Source of the DNA: CAIWHR01 sp963781285 | GTDB taxonomy: Bacteria > Pseudomonadota > Gammaproteobacteria > Burkholderiales > Casimicrobiaceae | Direction: 5' to 3' | DNA length: 64,000 bases | NCBI GenBank assembly: GCA_963781285.1 | Contig: CAWAFI010000022.1 | Coordinates: forward strand, 1 to 64,000 | Shown: positions 1-9,469 of the stretch, piece by piece | Numbering within the stretch: the first letter of the stretch is position 1 | How the letters are laid out: each line of letters opens with the position of its first letter | The notes under the pieces: model-generated | What the model saw: the letters and a program-made list of their open reading frames with translations, nothing else | What the model was told of the DNA's origin: nothing | Databases searched by the model: none | Translations under genes and position numbers: made by a program

Positions 1-37
1 CCGGGCCGGTGTATTCGAAGAACGAAGCAGTTTGCAT
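1..37 (-). CDS. possible 5' end of a gene leaving the window
   Basis: An ATG on the minus strand at 35-37 opens about 12 codons (MQTASFFEYTGP) that run off the left edge. It lies 20 bases downstream of the stop of the broken magnesium ATPase. The ribosome site is weak (AGG about 6 bases upstream). Too little is visible to name a family. Confidence 0.25.
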   Translation of the reverse strand, partial: MQTASFFEYTGP

Positions 38-57
38 AGTGACCTGGTCTCGCGCGC

Positions 58-2806
58 TCAATCCAGTCGGAAGCGCCGGATCGCCCACGCCTTTACGCAC
101 TGTGTCAGCGTGAGGTAGCTTATAAGGATCGCAACGAGGACCGGCCAATACGCGGCCGGCAGGCTGGTCATCCCCAGCCAGTTCGCGAGCGGCGAGAACG
201 GCAGCCACGCGCCGAGCGCGCAGATCGCGAGCGTCATGGCAAGCAGCGTATTGCTCGGGCGGCTCTCGACGAACGGGATCTTGCCAGTGCGGATCACGTG
301 GACGATCAGCGTCTGCGACAGCAGCGATTCGACGAACCAGCCGGTCTGAAACAGCGCGGGGTTGGCGAGCGCGCCGAACCCCCACGCCATGACGCCAAAC
401 GTGATGTAGTCGAAGATCGACGACAGCGGCCCGATGCAGACCATGTAACGCCCGATGCCGCTGATGTCCCAGCGCCGCGGCTGCGCGAGATACTCCGCAT
501 CGACGCTGTCGGTCGCGACCGCCGTCTGCGACAGGTCGTAGAGCAGGTTGTTGATCAGGATCTGCACCGGCGCCATCGGCAGGAACGGCAACAGCGCGGA
601 CGCGCCGATCATGCTGAACTGTCGCCGAAATTCGAGCTGCCCGCCATCCGGACGTACTTGGTCACGTTGCCGAACACCCGGCGCCCCTCGACAACGCCTT
701 CGCTAAGCACGAGCAGGTTCTTTTCGAGCAGGATGATGTCGGCCGCACCTCGGCGACGTCGACCGCCGATTCGACCGAAATGCCGACGTCGGCGGCGGCG
801 AGCGCCGGCCCGTCGTTGATCGCGTCGCCGAGATAGCCGACGACGTGACCGGTGGACCGCAGTGCGCGGATCACCCGCGCCTTCTCGCCCGGCGCGAGCT
901 TGGCGAAGATCGTGACGGCCCCGGCGCGTGTCGCCAGTTCCGCATCCGACATCGCCGCGATGTCGCGGCCGAGGAGTACGGCGTCGAACGGCAATCCGAC
1001 CTGGCGGCAGACGTGACGGGTGACGAGATCGTTGTCACCGGTCAGCACCTTCACGACAACGCCGTAGTCGGAGAGCTTCCTGATCGCCTGCGCCGCGGAT
1101 TCCTTCGGCGGGTCGAGGAACGCGATGTATCCCAGCAGGATCATGTCCGCTTCGTCGGCAACCGTATACGCGGCCGGGCCTGGCGGCAGCGTCTTGTACG
1201 CGACGGCGATCACGCGGAAGCCCTCGTCATTGAGATCGCGTGTCACCGCGTGGAGGTCGTCGGCGTGTTCGGGCAGCAGCGGCACCAATTGCCCATCGCG
1301 TTCGGCGTGCGTGCAGCCGGCAGAAACTTCCTCGACCGCGCCCTTGCAGATCAGATATGCGCAGAGCCGTCCGTCGTCGCGACGACGACCGACATCCGCC
1401 GCCGCTCGAAGTCGAACGGGATCTCGTCGATCTTGGCGTAGCCCACGCCGGAGCGGACATGCGCGTGCAGCTCGCCGTGCGTCAGCACCGCTTCGTCCAG
1501 CAGGTTGCGCATGCCGGACTGGAAGAAACTGTTGAGGCACGCGAACTCGAGCACGCGACGCGGCACCGTCGCCGCGATGTCGACGTGGCGCTCCAGCAAC
1601 ACGCGGTCCTGCGTCAGCGTGCCCGTCTTGTCGGTCGCGAGCACGTCCATCGCGCCGAAATTCTGGATCGACGCGAGCCGTTTCGACGATCACCCGCTTG
1701 CCCGCCATCGCCAGCGCGCCCTTCGCGAGATTGACCGTGACCACCACCGGCAGCATCTCCGGCGTCATGCCGACGGCGATCGCGATAGCGAACGCGAATG
1801 CGTCCAGCCAGTCGCCTTTGGTGACACCGTTCACGAGCAGCACGGCCGGGACCATCACCAGCATGAAGCGGATGATGAGCCAGCAGCTACCGGTGGATGC
1901 CAAGCTCGAAGCTCGTCGGTGCACGGGCTGCCGGCCACGTCGTGCGCGACACTGCCGAAGTACGTCCGCCGCCCCGTCGCCAACACGATAGCGGTGGCGG
2001 TGCCGCTGGTGACATTGGTCCCCATGAATGCCAGGTTCGGTAGCTCGAGCGGCGACTCCAAAGCAGTCGCGGCGCCGGCAAACTTCTCGACGGGCAGCGA
2101 CTCGCCGGTCAACGCCGACTGATTGACGAAGAGGTCCTTGGCCGCGACGATGCGAACGTCGGCCGGCACGAGGTTGCCCGCAGAGTCGCACGATGTCGCC
2201 GGGGACGATGTGCGGCAGTGGCACCTGGACCGGCTGTCCGGACGCAGGCGCGGCGGCGTCGTGCGGATGCAGCCGCCGCACGAGGGTCGCTTTCACGTGA
2301 ACCAATGCGCGCAGCGCCTCGGCCGCTTTCGTCGATCGGTACTCCTGGAGGAACGTTAAGAGCGACGCCAGAACCACGATCGCCGCGATGACGCCGGCGC
2401 TTTCACGCGAACCGGTAAGCCAACTCACGCCTGCAAGCGCGATCAGCACCAGGGACAGAGGATTGGCAACGATCTGCGCTAGGTGCCGTGCAGCTCCCGG
2501 CGCATGGTCGTCGGCGACCGTGTTCGGACCGATCTCCCGGTAACGCAGGGCAACTTCGTGATTGGTGAGGCCGTCCGCCGTAGTCGCGAGCCGCAGGAAA
2601 AGCGCTTCCTCCGGCAGGGACGCGAACTCGAGAAGCGCTGCCGCTGCCACCGCCGGATCGACGGGTCTCGATACGGGGCGGCGGTGTAGCGGCAGCCCGA
2701 ACAGGCGCAATGCGGGCATTGCGGTCGTGGTGGCGAGCGGAGAGCGACGGCACACGCCGACGGGTGACGACGAATGCTCCGACGTCCCGACGGCAGCCAT
2801 GCCCAT
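58..2806 (-). pseudogene. mgtA: magnesium-translocating P-type ATPase (MgtA/MgtB type), multiply frameshifted
   Basis: P-type ATPases of this class import Mg2+ across the inner membrane. All parts of the family are recognisable on the minus strand, but in different frames. They are an N-terminal cytoplasmic region with LSLVLIALAGVSW in the first membrane pair, the actuator loop (VNQSALTGESLPVEKF near 2090), the phosphorylation site DKTGTLT near 1630, the hinge LTGDNDLVTRHVCRQVGLPF near 1010, and a C-terminal membrane domain (58-612) beginning MIGASALLPFLPMAPVQ. Frame changes are needed near 2195, 1890, 1670, 1370, 750 and 630. The catalytic motifs themselves are intact. The start is uncertain because the first 40 residues are not family-like. 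It is either a decayed gene or a gene hit by several sequencing indels; the density of breaks is higher than anywhere else in the window. Confidence 0.8.
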
Positions 2807-2887
2807 GGTACACGGCGGCGCGCACGCCGCGCCTTGACGCAGGTCACCGCCCGTCTATTCGACAGCCGACGACGATCCGAGCCGCCG

Positions 2888-4369
2888 TCAGATCGTCACG
2901 GCGAGGGCAGGTGTCGCGTCGTCGTGCACCTGGCGCAATGGAACGTAGACCGTGAACCGCGTCCCGCGTCCCACCTCGCTGTCGACTTCGATCCGCCCGT
3001 TGTGCTTGCGGACGATGGAATACGAGACAGAAAGTCCCAGCCCCGTTCCCTGCCCGACCGGCTTGGTCGTGAAAAATGGCTCGAAAATCCGGTTCAGGTG
3101 CGGCTTCGGGATTCGCAACCCGTGTCCTCCACCGCGACCCACGCTTCGTCACCCTCGGTCCCGGTCGCGATCACGATGCGGCCCTTGCCGTCGATGGCCT
3201 GGCCGGCGTTGACGAGAAGGTTCAGGAACACCTGATTGAGCCGCGACGGGAAGGGCCTCGACTTCCGGCAGATCGCCATAGCGGATCTCGATCTGCGCCT
3301 TGTACTTGAGCTCATTGCGGACGATGTTGAGCGCGCTTTCGAGGGCCGCGTGGAGATCGACCATCTCCCAGGTCTCGTCGGCACTGCCGCGCGAGAAGCT
3401 CTTGAGGTCTTGTACGATGTGCTTTACGCGCGCCAGCCCGTCGCGCGATTCCGCGATGAGCGCCGCGATGTCGGTACGCAGGAATTCGAGATCCCCCGCT
3501 TCCGCCAGCAGTCCTGGCACGAGAGACGCCTGTCCGGCAGCGGCGCCTGCTTCCGCGAGCGGCAGCAACTGTGCGACGTAAGCTTCGAGCGTGCCCAGGT
3601 TCGACATCACGAAACCGACCGGATTGTTGATCTCGTGCGCGACACCGGCCGCCATCTGCCCGATCGAAGCGAGCTTCTCCGCCTGGATCACCTGATCCTG
3701 CGCTTCCTCGAGCGCGGAGTTTATCCGCTGCATGGCATCATTCAGCGTAGAGAGCTCGAGTATCCGCGTCTCGCGCTCGACGTGCATGCGGTGATTGGCC
3801 ATCACCAGCGCGAGCAGGCTCGTCAGCACCTGCCCGCGATCGAGGTCGGCGACCGTGTAGCGCGGCAATCCGATGGCACGGTTGACGGCCAGCGCACCGA
3901 TGGTCTTCTCCTGCACACGCAGCGGCCAGCACATCGCGGAATGCGTCGGGCGGTCCCGGCGCTCGCGAAGGCGCATCGGCAACCCCGTTTCTGCGGCATC
4001 GCCATTGATCAGGAGCGGATGACCCGTCGCGACGACGTGGCCGAAAACGCCCATCCCCCGCGGCAAGCGGCTACCCAGAACGCCAGGCGGCAAGTCGGTG
4101 CCGGCGACGATCTCCAGCATGTCGGCGGTGCCCTCGACGATCATCGCGATCGACCCGCTTTCGGCATCGAGCCCCGAAACGATGTGGGTGAGAATGTCCT
4201 GCTGGACCTTCAGCGGCTCGACGCCCGTCGCCGCGGTCTGCCCGAGTTCGTAGAGTGCGTAGATCCAGGCGAAATCGTTGAGCTTGCTGGCGCCTGCGGC
4301 GCTTGCAGCAGGCGGGCTCGAATCGCGGGGTTCGATCAGGGCTTCCTTCCGGACTCGCGGGGTCTTCAT
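2888..4369 (-). CDS. GAF-domain sensor histidine kinase, two single-base frameshifts
   Basis: A soluble two-component sensor kinase. There are no membrane segments. A GAF domain occupies roughly residues 45-200, a coiled linker follows, and the phospho-acceptor box (EKLASIGQMAAGVAHEINNP, His245) leads into dimerisation helices. The ATPase domain is split. The N box (LNQVFLNLLVNAGQAI) is in a second frame after an extra base in the ggg run at 3248-3250. The G boxes (FFTTKPVGQGTGLGLSVSYS) are in a third frame after a missing base near 3113, where restoring it gives DTGCGIPKP. All catalytic boxes are present once both bases are corrected, so I treat it as one functional gene with sequence errors. 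It lies 31 bases downstream of a response regulator on the same strand, and the two almost certainly form a pair. Confidence 0.85.
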
Positions 4370-4400
4370 CGCGGTGACCGCGGCTGCGCCGCGATGCTTC

Positions 4401-4940
4401 CTACTCGAGCATTACGCCGCCATCCTCGCTCCAGCGCACGCGGGTGATGCCAGGGGTCTCGGCCTCGAGTCGCTCGAGCTCGAGCTGCTGCTGCGAGATG
4501 ATGCCGCTCTGGCGGCGGACTTCGTCGGCCAGGCGGCGGTTTTCGAGCAGCAGATGCCGGTGCTCGAGAATCTGGACGATCGATGCGCGCAGATCGGTGT
4601 CGGACCACGGCTTGGCAACGAACCGGAAGATCCCGGCATCGTTGATCGCGCGCACGATGCCGTCCAGATCGGTAAATGCGGAGAGCACCATCCGCGCCGC
4701 ATCCGGCTGCAGCTTCTTGACCATCGTCAGGAATGTCGCACCATCCATCTCGGGCATCCGGTAGTCGGAAATGACAACGTCGACCGCGTGTTTGCGCACG
4801 TGATCGATCGCGTCGTGCGGCGATGTGAAGGTCACGACGTGGGGATCGGGAATGGCCGGCAGCGCCACCCGGTTCATGCACATGCGACGCAACGCGCTGA
4901 GCACGTTGGGTTCGTCGTCAACGATGAGCAAAGTCGCCAT
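4401..4940 (-). CDS. response regulator, stand-alone receiver domain with C-terminal coiled coil
   Basis: A receiver-domain protein of about 179 residues. The start is placed at the ATG at 4938-4940 because the fold begins at once (MATLLIVDDEP); 15 upstream codons are possible but look non-coding. The phosphorylated Asp lies in VISDYRMPEMDG, the conserved Ser in MVLSAFTD and the Lys in FVAKPWSD. The receiver is of the class that includes RpfG and HupR. After it comes a Leu/Glu-rich helix (HRHLLLENRRLADEVRR) with no HTH, HD-GYP or GGDEF output domain. It may act by protein contact, or feed back on the downstream GAF kinase with which it appears co-transcribed. Output is unknown. Confidence 0.85.
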   Translation of the reverse strand: MATLLIVDDEPNVLSALRRMCMNRVALPAIPDPHVVTFTSPHDAIDHVRKHAVDVVISDYRMPEMDGATFLTMVKKLQPDAARMVLSAFTDLDGIVRAINDAGIFRFVAKPWSDTDLRASIVQILEHRHLLLENRRLADEVRRQSGIISQQQLELERLEAETPGITRVRWSEDGGVMLE

Positions 4941-5255
4941 GCCAGACGTTTGTCCCGCTCGGAAGGGCCGAACCAATTCCGGCAACCACCGTGCCGGTCG
5001 GGGGACCGGGTGTGTTTAGCCCGCATCGATAGCGGCAGCAAACGGCATGCCAAGCTACGTTGCGCTCCGAGATTGTCGCCCCGGCTGGCGCATTGCTGCC
5101 GCCACGTGGCAGACGGTGCCCCTGTACGCCACACGCCGTGGCGGGTTGCACGGGTGCCGAGATGACCCCAAATCGCAGCAGGCCAAGCGCCACTTCCACC
5201 CGGACAGGGCGCCGTGTTGGACAATAGCGACTTCCCGTCCCGGTCCGGAGACTCG
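4941..5255. other. intergenic region between divergent genes
   Basis: This 315-base gap separates the response regulator (leftward) from the transporter operon (rightward) and must hold promoters for both. I see no convincing -35/-10 pair or long palindrome. The only clear signal is the ribosome site GGAG at 5247-5250 ahead of the ATG at 5256. Confidence 0.4.
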
Positions 5256-6467
5256 ATGAGCCCCAGCACCCTCTTTGCCCGCCTTGCGCACCTGGCTGTC
5301 GTGGCGTTCGCCACCGCCGGTTCCGTCACCGCCGCCGCGCAGCCGATCAAGCTCGGCGAGTTGAATAGCTACAAGACATTCCCGGCGTTCCTCGAGCCGT
5401 ACAAGAAGGGGATGGAGCTGGCGTTGGACGAGATCAACGCTGCGGGCGGCGTGCTCGGCCGACCGATGCAGATCGTCTCGCGCGACGACAATGGCAACCC
5501 GGGCGATGCGGTGCGTGTCGCCGAGGAGCTCCTCTCGCGCGAGCAGGTCGTCATGCTGATGGGGACGTTCGCGTCCAACGTCGGCCTTGCCGTCGCCGAT
5601 CTCGCCAGGCAACGCAAGGTGCTCTTTCTCGCCGCCGAGCCGCTGACCGACAAGATGGTCTGGGACAACGGCAACCGCTACACGTTTCGCCTGCGCGCGT
5701 CGACCTATATGCAGACGGCGATGCTGGCTCCCGACGCGGCGAAGCTGGGCAAGAAACGGTGGGCGATCGTCTATCCGAACTACGAATATGGGCAATCCGC
5801 GACGACCGCATTCAAACGGCAGATGATCGCGCTGCAGCCGGGCGGGATCGAATTCGTCGAGCTGGCGGTGCCGCTGGGCAAGATCGACGCCGGCCCGGTG
5901 GTCCAGGCGCTGCAGGATGGGAAGCCCGATGCGATATTTTCCTCGCTGTTCGGCGCCGATCTCGCACGCTTCGTCCGCGAAGGCCAGCTGCGCGGCCTGT
6001 TCAAGGACGTTCCGGTGTTCAACCTGCTCGGCGGCGAACCGGAATACCTGGATCCACTGAAGGATGAGGCGCCAGTGGGTTGGTGGGTCACCGGCTACCC
6101 GTGGTATGCGATCGACACCGTCGAGCACAAGCGCTTTCGCGACGCGTACCAAGCGAAGTACAACGACTATCCGCGGCTTGGGTCGGTGGTCGGGTACACG
6201 ACGGTCAAGGCGGCGGCCGCTGCGATCCGCAAGGCCGGCTCGACAGATACCGAAAAGTTGATCGCTGCGATGAGCGGCCTCGCTTTCGAATCGCCGTTCG
6301 GCAAGGTGACATTCCGCGCGCTCGACCACCAGTCGACGATGGGTGCGTACGTGGGACGCACTGCGATGAAGGATGGAAAGGGCGTGATGATCGAATGGCG
6401 TTATGCCGACGGCAAGGACTATCTCCCGTCCGACGACGCCGTGAGGCGCCTGCGGCCGGCCGAGTGA
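5256..6467 (+). CDS. livK: ABC transporter periplasmic substrate-binding protein, branched-chain amino acid family
   Basis: A periplasmic binding protein of the LivK/Peripla_BP_6 class, about 403 residues. The start is the ATG at 5256, with GGAG five bases upstream. The signal peptide runs MSPSTLFARLAHLAVVAFATAG, with cleavage probably after TAAAQ. The mature part begins IKLGELNSYKTF and carries the family patterns GMELALDEINAAGGVLGRP and VVMLMGTFASNVGLAVADLA. The real ligand could be an amino acid, amide or aromatic acid, since this family is broad. It is followed after 15 bases by fused permeases and then an ATPase, so it is the first gene of the operon. Bases 5558-5910 reappear unchanged at 14891-15243. 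Confidence 0.9.
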   Translation: MSPSTLFARLAHLAVVAFATAGSVTAAAQPIKLGELNSYKTFPAFLEPYKKGMELALDEINAAGGVLGRPMQIVSRDDNGNPGDAVRVAEELLSREQVVMLMGTFASNVGLAVADLARQRKVLFLAAEPLTDKMVWDNGNRYTFRLRASTYMQTAMLAPDAAKLGKKRWAIVYPNYEYGQSATTAFKRQMIALQPGGIEFVELAVPLGKIDAGPVVQALQDGKPDAIFSSLFGADLARFVREGQLRGLFKDVPVFNLLGGEPEYLDPLKDEAPVGWWVTGYPWYAIDTVEHKRFRDAYQAKYNDYPRLGSVVGYTTVKAAAAAIRKAGSTDTEKLIAAMSGLAFESPFGKVTFRALDHQSTMGAYVGRTAMKDGKGVMIEWRYADGKDYLPSDDAVRRLRPAE

Positions 6468-6482
6468 GATAGCATCCCCCGT

Positions 6483-8363
6483 GTGTCCTTAGCCTCGTTC
6501 TTCGCCCAGCTGCTGAACGGCCTTGCCGGCGCCTCCTCGCTGTTTCTCGTCGCGGCAGGTCTGACGCTGATCTTCGGCGTCACCCGGATCGTCAACTTCG
6601 CGCACGGCTCGCTCTACATGCTGGGCGCCTACGTTGCGTACACGCTTGTCGCAACGTTCGGGCGCGGGCCGTTCGGGTTCTGGGGCGGCGTGCTGCTGGC
6701 GGCGTTCATCGTCGCGGCGATCGGGGCACTGATCGAAACGCTGCTGCTCAAACGCATCTACGCGGCACCCGAGCTCCTGCAGCTCGCCGCGACGTTCGGC
6801 ATCGTGCTGATCGTCCGCGACGCCGCGCTCGCGATATGGGGTCCGGAAGACCTGCTGGGGCCGCGCGCCGCGGGGTTCGCCGGCGCGATCGAAGTATTTG
6901 GACGCGCGTTACCGACCTATAACCTCTTGCTGCTCGCGGTGGGGCCGCTCGTCCTGCTATCGCTGTGGTGGCTCGTCGCCCGGACGCACTTCGGCGTCGT
7001 CATCCGGGCCGCGACCGAGAACCGGACGCTCGTTGGCGCGCTCGGCATCGACGAGCGGCGGCTTTTCACCGCCGTGTTCGCGCTGGGCGCGCTCCTGGCC
7101 GGTCTCGCCGGCGCGCTGCAGTTGCCGCTTGAGCCGGCGAATCTCGGCATGGACCTGGCGGTCATCGCCGAGGCCTTCGTCGTGACCGTTGTCGGGGGCC
7201 TGGGCTCGATTCCGGGCGCGTTTCTCGCGGCGTTGCTCATCGGCCTCACGCGGGCGCTGTGCATCGCGCTCGGCACCGTCGATCTCGGTGGCGTCGCGAT
7301 CGCGTTTCCGAAGCTCACGCTGGTGGCCGAATTCGTCGTGATGGCCGTCGTGCTGACGATCAAGCCCCACGGCCTGCTGGGTGCGGTGCCCTCCGCGCCG
7401 CCGACTACCGGCATCGCCGAGTTCCGGGCGCTGGTCGTGCCGCCCGGCCACCGCGCGGGCATCGCCGCCCTCGTTACCTTCGTGCTGGCAGCCCTGCTGC
7501 CGTTCACCGGCGATGCCTATCAGCTCGTGCTCGCCACCGACATCCTGGTCCTCGCGCTGTTCGCGGCGAGCCTCCAATTTCTGATGGGGACCGGCGGCAT
7601 GGCGTCGTTCGGTCACGCCGCCTATTTCGGACTCGGCGCGTATGCGTCGGCGCTTGCCGTCAAGCACGGCTGGCCGATGGAGGCGGCATTAGGCGCAGCT
7701 CCGTTGGCAGCACTGTCCGGCGCACTTGTCTTCGGCTGGTTCTGCGTGCGGCTTTCCGGCGTCTACCTCGCGATGCTGACGCTCGCCTTCGCGCAGATCG
7801 TCTGGTCGGTCGCGTTCCAGTGGGACAGCGTCACCGGTGGCTCGAACGGCGTCGTTGGCGTCTGGCCCGCCGCGTGGCTCGCCGACAAGCGCGCGTACTT
7901 CTGGTTCGTGCTCACAATCACCGGCGCGGCGCTCGCCGCGATCGCCTGGATCGCGCACGCGCCCTTCGGCTACGCGCTCCGCGCGGGCCGCGATTCGGCG
8001 TTGCGCGCCGAGGCGATCGGCATCGACGTACGGCGCACGCAGTGGGCGGCCTTCGCCCTTGCCGGCACATTCGCCGGGCTCGCCGGCGGCCTCTTTGCGT
8101 TCTCGAAAGGGAGCATCTCGCCCGAGACACTGGCCATTCCGCGATCGGTCGATGCGCTGGTCATCGTACTGCTAGGCGGCCTCAACGCGCTCGCCGGCCC
8201 GCTTCTCGGCGCCGCGGCGTTCACGTGGCTTTCGGACACCCTGGCGCGGCTCACGGACTACTGGCGCGCGGTGCTCGGCGCCGCGATCCTGCTGATCGTC
8301 CTCGTGTTCCCGGCAGGAATCGGCGGTGCGATGCAGCGCGCGCTCGCGTGGAGGCGCGAATGA
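6483..8363 (+). CDS. livHM: fused ABC transporter permease, LivH and LivM in one chain
   Basis: A 626-residue inner-membrane protein that joins the two permeases of a branched-chain amino acid type transporter. Residues 1 to about 295 are LivH-like: GLTLIFGVTRIVNFAHGSLYMLGAY near the N terminus and the EAA-like loop GGLGSIPGAFLAALLIGL. Residues from about 330 onward are LivM-like: GMASFGHAAYFGLGAYASA, then GALRAEAIGID-type loop sequence (RDSALRAEAIGID) and LLGGLNALAGPLLGAA. Normally these are two genes of about 290-300 and 320-420 residues; here the reading frame is continuous. The start codon is GTG at 6483, 15 bases after the livK stop, with no strong ribosome site, suggesting coupling. The fusion is known in some proteobacterial Liv-type systems. 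Confidence 0.88.
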   Translation: MSLASFFAQLLNGLAGASSLFLVAAGLTLIFGVTRIVNFAHGSLYMLGAYVAYTLVATFGRGPFGFWGGVLLAAFIVAAIGALIETLLLKRIYAAPELLQLAATFGIVLIVRDAALAIWGPEDLLGPRAAGFAGAIEVFGRALPTYNLLLLAVGPLVLLSLWWLVARTHFGVVIRAATENRTLVGALGIDERRLFTAVFALGALLAGLAGALQLPLEPANLGMDLAVIAEAFVVTVVGGLGSIPGAFLAALLIGLTRALCIALGTVDLGGVAIAFPKLTLVAEFVVMAVVLTIKPHGLLGAVPSAPPTTGIAEFRALVVPPGHRAGIAALVTFVLAALLPFTGDAYQLVLATDILVLALFAASLQFLMGTGGMASFGHAAYFGLGAYASALAVKHGWPMEAALGAAPLAALSGALVFGWFCVRLSGVYLAMLTLAFAQIVWSVAFQWDSVTGGSNGVVGVWPAAWLADKRAYFWFVLTITGAALAAIAWIAHAPFGYALRAGRDSALRAEAIGIDVRRTQWAAFALAGTFAGLAGGLFAFSKGSISPETLAIPRSVDALVIVLLGGLNALAGPLLGAAAFTWLSDTLARLTDYWRAVLGAAILLIVLVFPAGIGGAMQRALAWRRE

Positions 8364-8418
8364 GCGCGGCGGGCGGAGCCAGGGACACCGGCGCGAGTGG
8401 AGCGGAAGAGGTCGACGA

Positions 8419-9171
8419 ATGAACGCGCCAGTATTGCGTGTCGACGCGCTCGCGAAGGCGTTCGGCGGTGTGGACGCGGTGCTCGGCGTTTCCTTCGAAG
8501 TCGCGGCGGGCGAACTGGTCGCGCTGATCGGGCCGAACGGCGCCGGCAAGACAACCTGCTTCAATCTGGTCAACGGCCAGCTCGCGGCCGATGCGGGCAT
8601 GGTAACGCTTGGTGGCGAGCGCATCGACGGTCTGCCTCCTCGCGCCATCGCCCGCAGGGGCGTGGGCCGCACGTTCCAGGTCGCGGCGACCTTTGCATCG
8701 ATGACGGTCCGCGAGAACGTGCAGCTGGCCTTACTGGCGCACGCCGGTGCGCACGCGAGCGTCGCAGCGCGCGCGGCGAATCGCCTGCGCGCCGAAGCGA
8801 ACGCCCTGCTCGACCGCGTGCGGATGATCCGGTTCGCCGATCGGGGCTGCGCGACACTCGCCTACGGCGATGCGAAGCGCATCGAGCTCGCGCTGGCGCT
8901 GGCCGGCCGGCCGCGCCTGCTGTTGATGGACGAGCCGACGGCGGGGATGAGCCCGAACTCCCGCAACCGGCTGATGCAGCTCGCCGCCGATCGCGCACGC
9001 CAGGAGCGGATCGCCGTGCTGTTCACCGAGCACGACATGGACGTCGTGTTCGGCCACGCCGATCGCGTGATCGTCCTCGATCGCGGCCGGATCATTGCCG
9101 CAGGGACGCCAGAGGCGATACGCGCCGACGCGCGCGTGCGCGCCGTTTATCTCGGCGACGAGGCGGCGTAG
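8419..9171 (+). CDS. livG: ABC transporter ATPase, LivG type
   Basis: The ATP-hydrolysing subunit of the upstream transporter, 250 residues. Walker A is GPNGAGKTT and Walker B is LLLMDEPTAGMSP, followed by the switch His in FTEHDMDVVF. The signature region reads LAYGDAKRIELALALA, a Liv-family variant of LSYGEQRQLEIA. The ATG at 8419 is preferred over in-frame upstream codons because the domain starts at PVLRVDALAKAFGG. Liv systems normally use LivG and LivF together. No livF follows, and the next gene is an unrelated secreted repeat protein, so this ATPase may work as a homodimer or with a partner encoded elsewhere. Confidence 0.9.
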   Translation: MNAPVLRVDALAKAFGGVDAVLGVSFEVAAGELVALIGPNGAGKTTCFNLVNGQLAADAGMVTLGGERIDGLPPRAIARRGVGRTFQVAATFASMTVRENVQLALLAHAGAHASVAARAANRLRAEANALLDRVRMIRFADRGCATLAYGDAKRIELALALAGRPRLLLMDEPTAGMSPNSRNRLMQLAADRARQERIAVLFTEHDMDVVFGHADRVIVLDRGRIIAAGTPEAIRADARVRAVYLGDEAA

Positions 9172-9469
9172 CGTCAAGATTTGGCTTTCTGCGCCGAATC
9201 GCGGCAAAGAGCACACAACGGGACTGCTTCGAGCGCGGCGCGCCGCCGTGACGTGGCGCGTGGTGGCGAAGGCACGGCGTCTCACTGGAAACAGCTAAGG
9301 GCATGGGCCGCGTCCGTGCGTCGCGCCAACCGTCGCGGGTAAAGGGCCGTGGGTTGGCGACAGCAGCCGCGCCGCCCACTGTAGATCGGCGTTTACGACG
9401 CGCCGGCCGCGGACAGTACGGAAACGCTAGAATCGGCCACATCCTCGTAAGCATACTTTTGGAGGGGGC
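9172..9469. other. intergenic region, no gene seen
   Basis: About 300 bases between the transporter operon and the Ig-repeat gene. I find no coding frame with family resemblance, no livF remnant and no terminator with a T tract. A strong GGAGGGGG ribosome site at 9461-9468 belongs to the next gene. Confidence 0.4.

Noticed and set aside
5055..6329. 424-codon minus-strand frame opposite livK
   Set aside because: Composition and lack of any motif mark it as the antisense shadow of livK.
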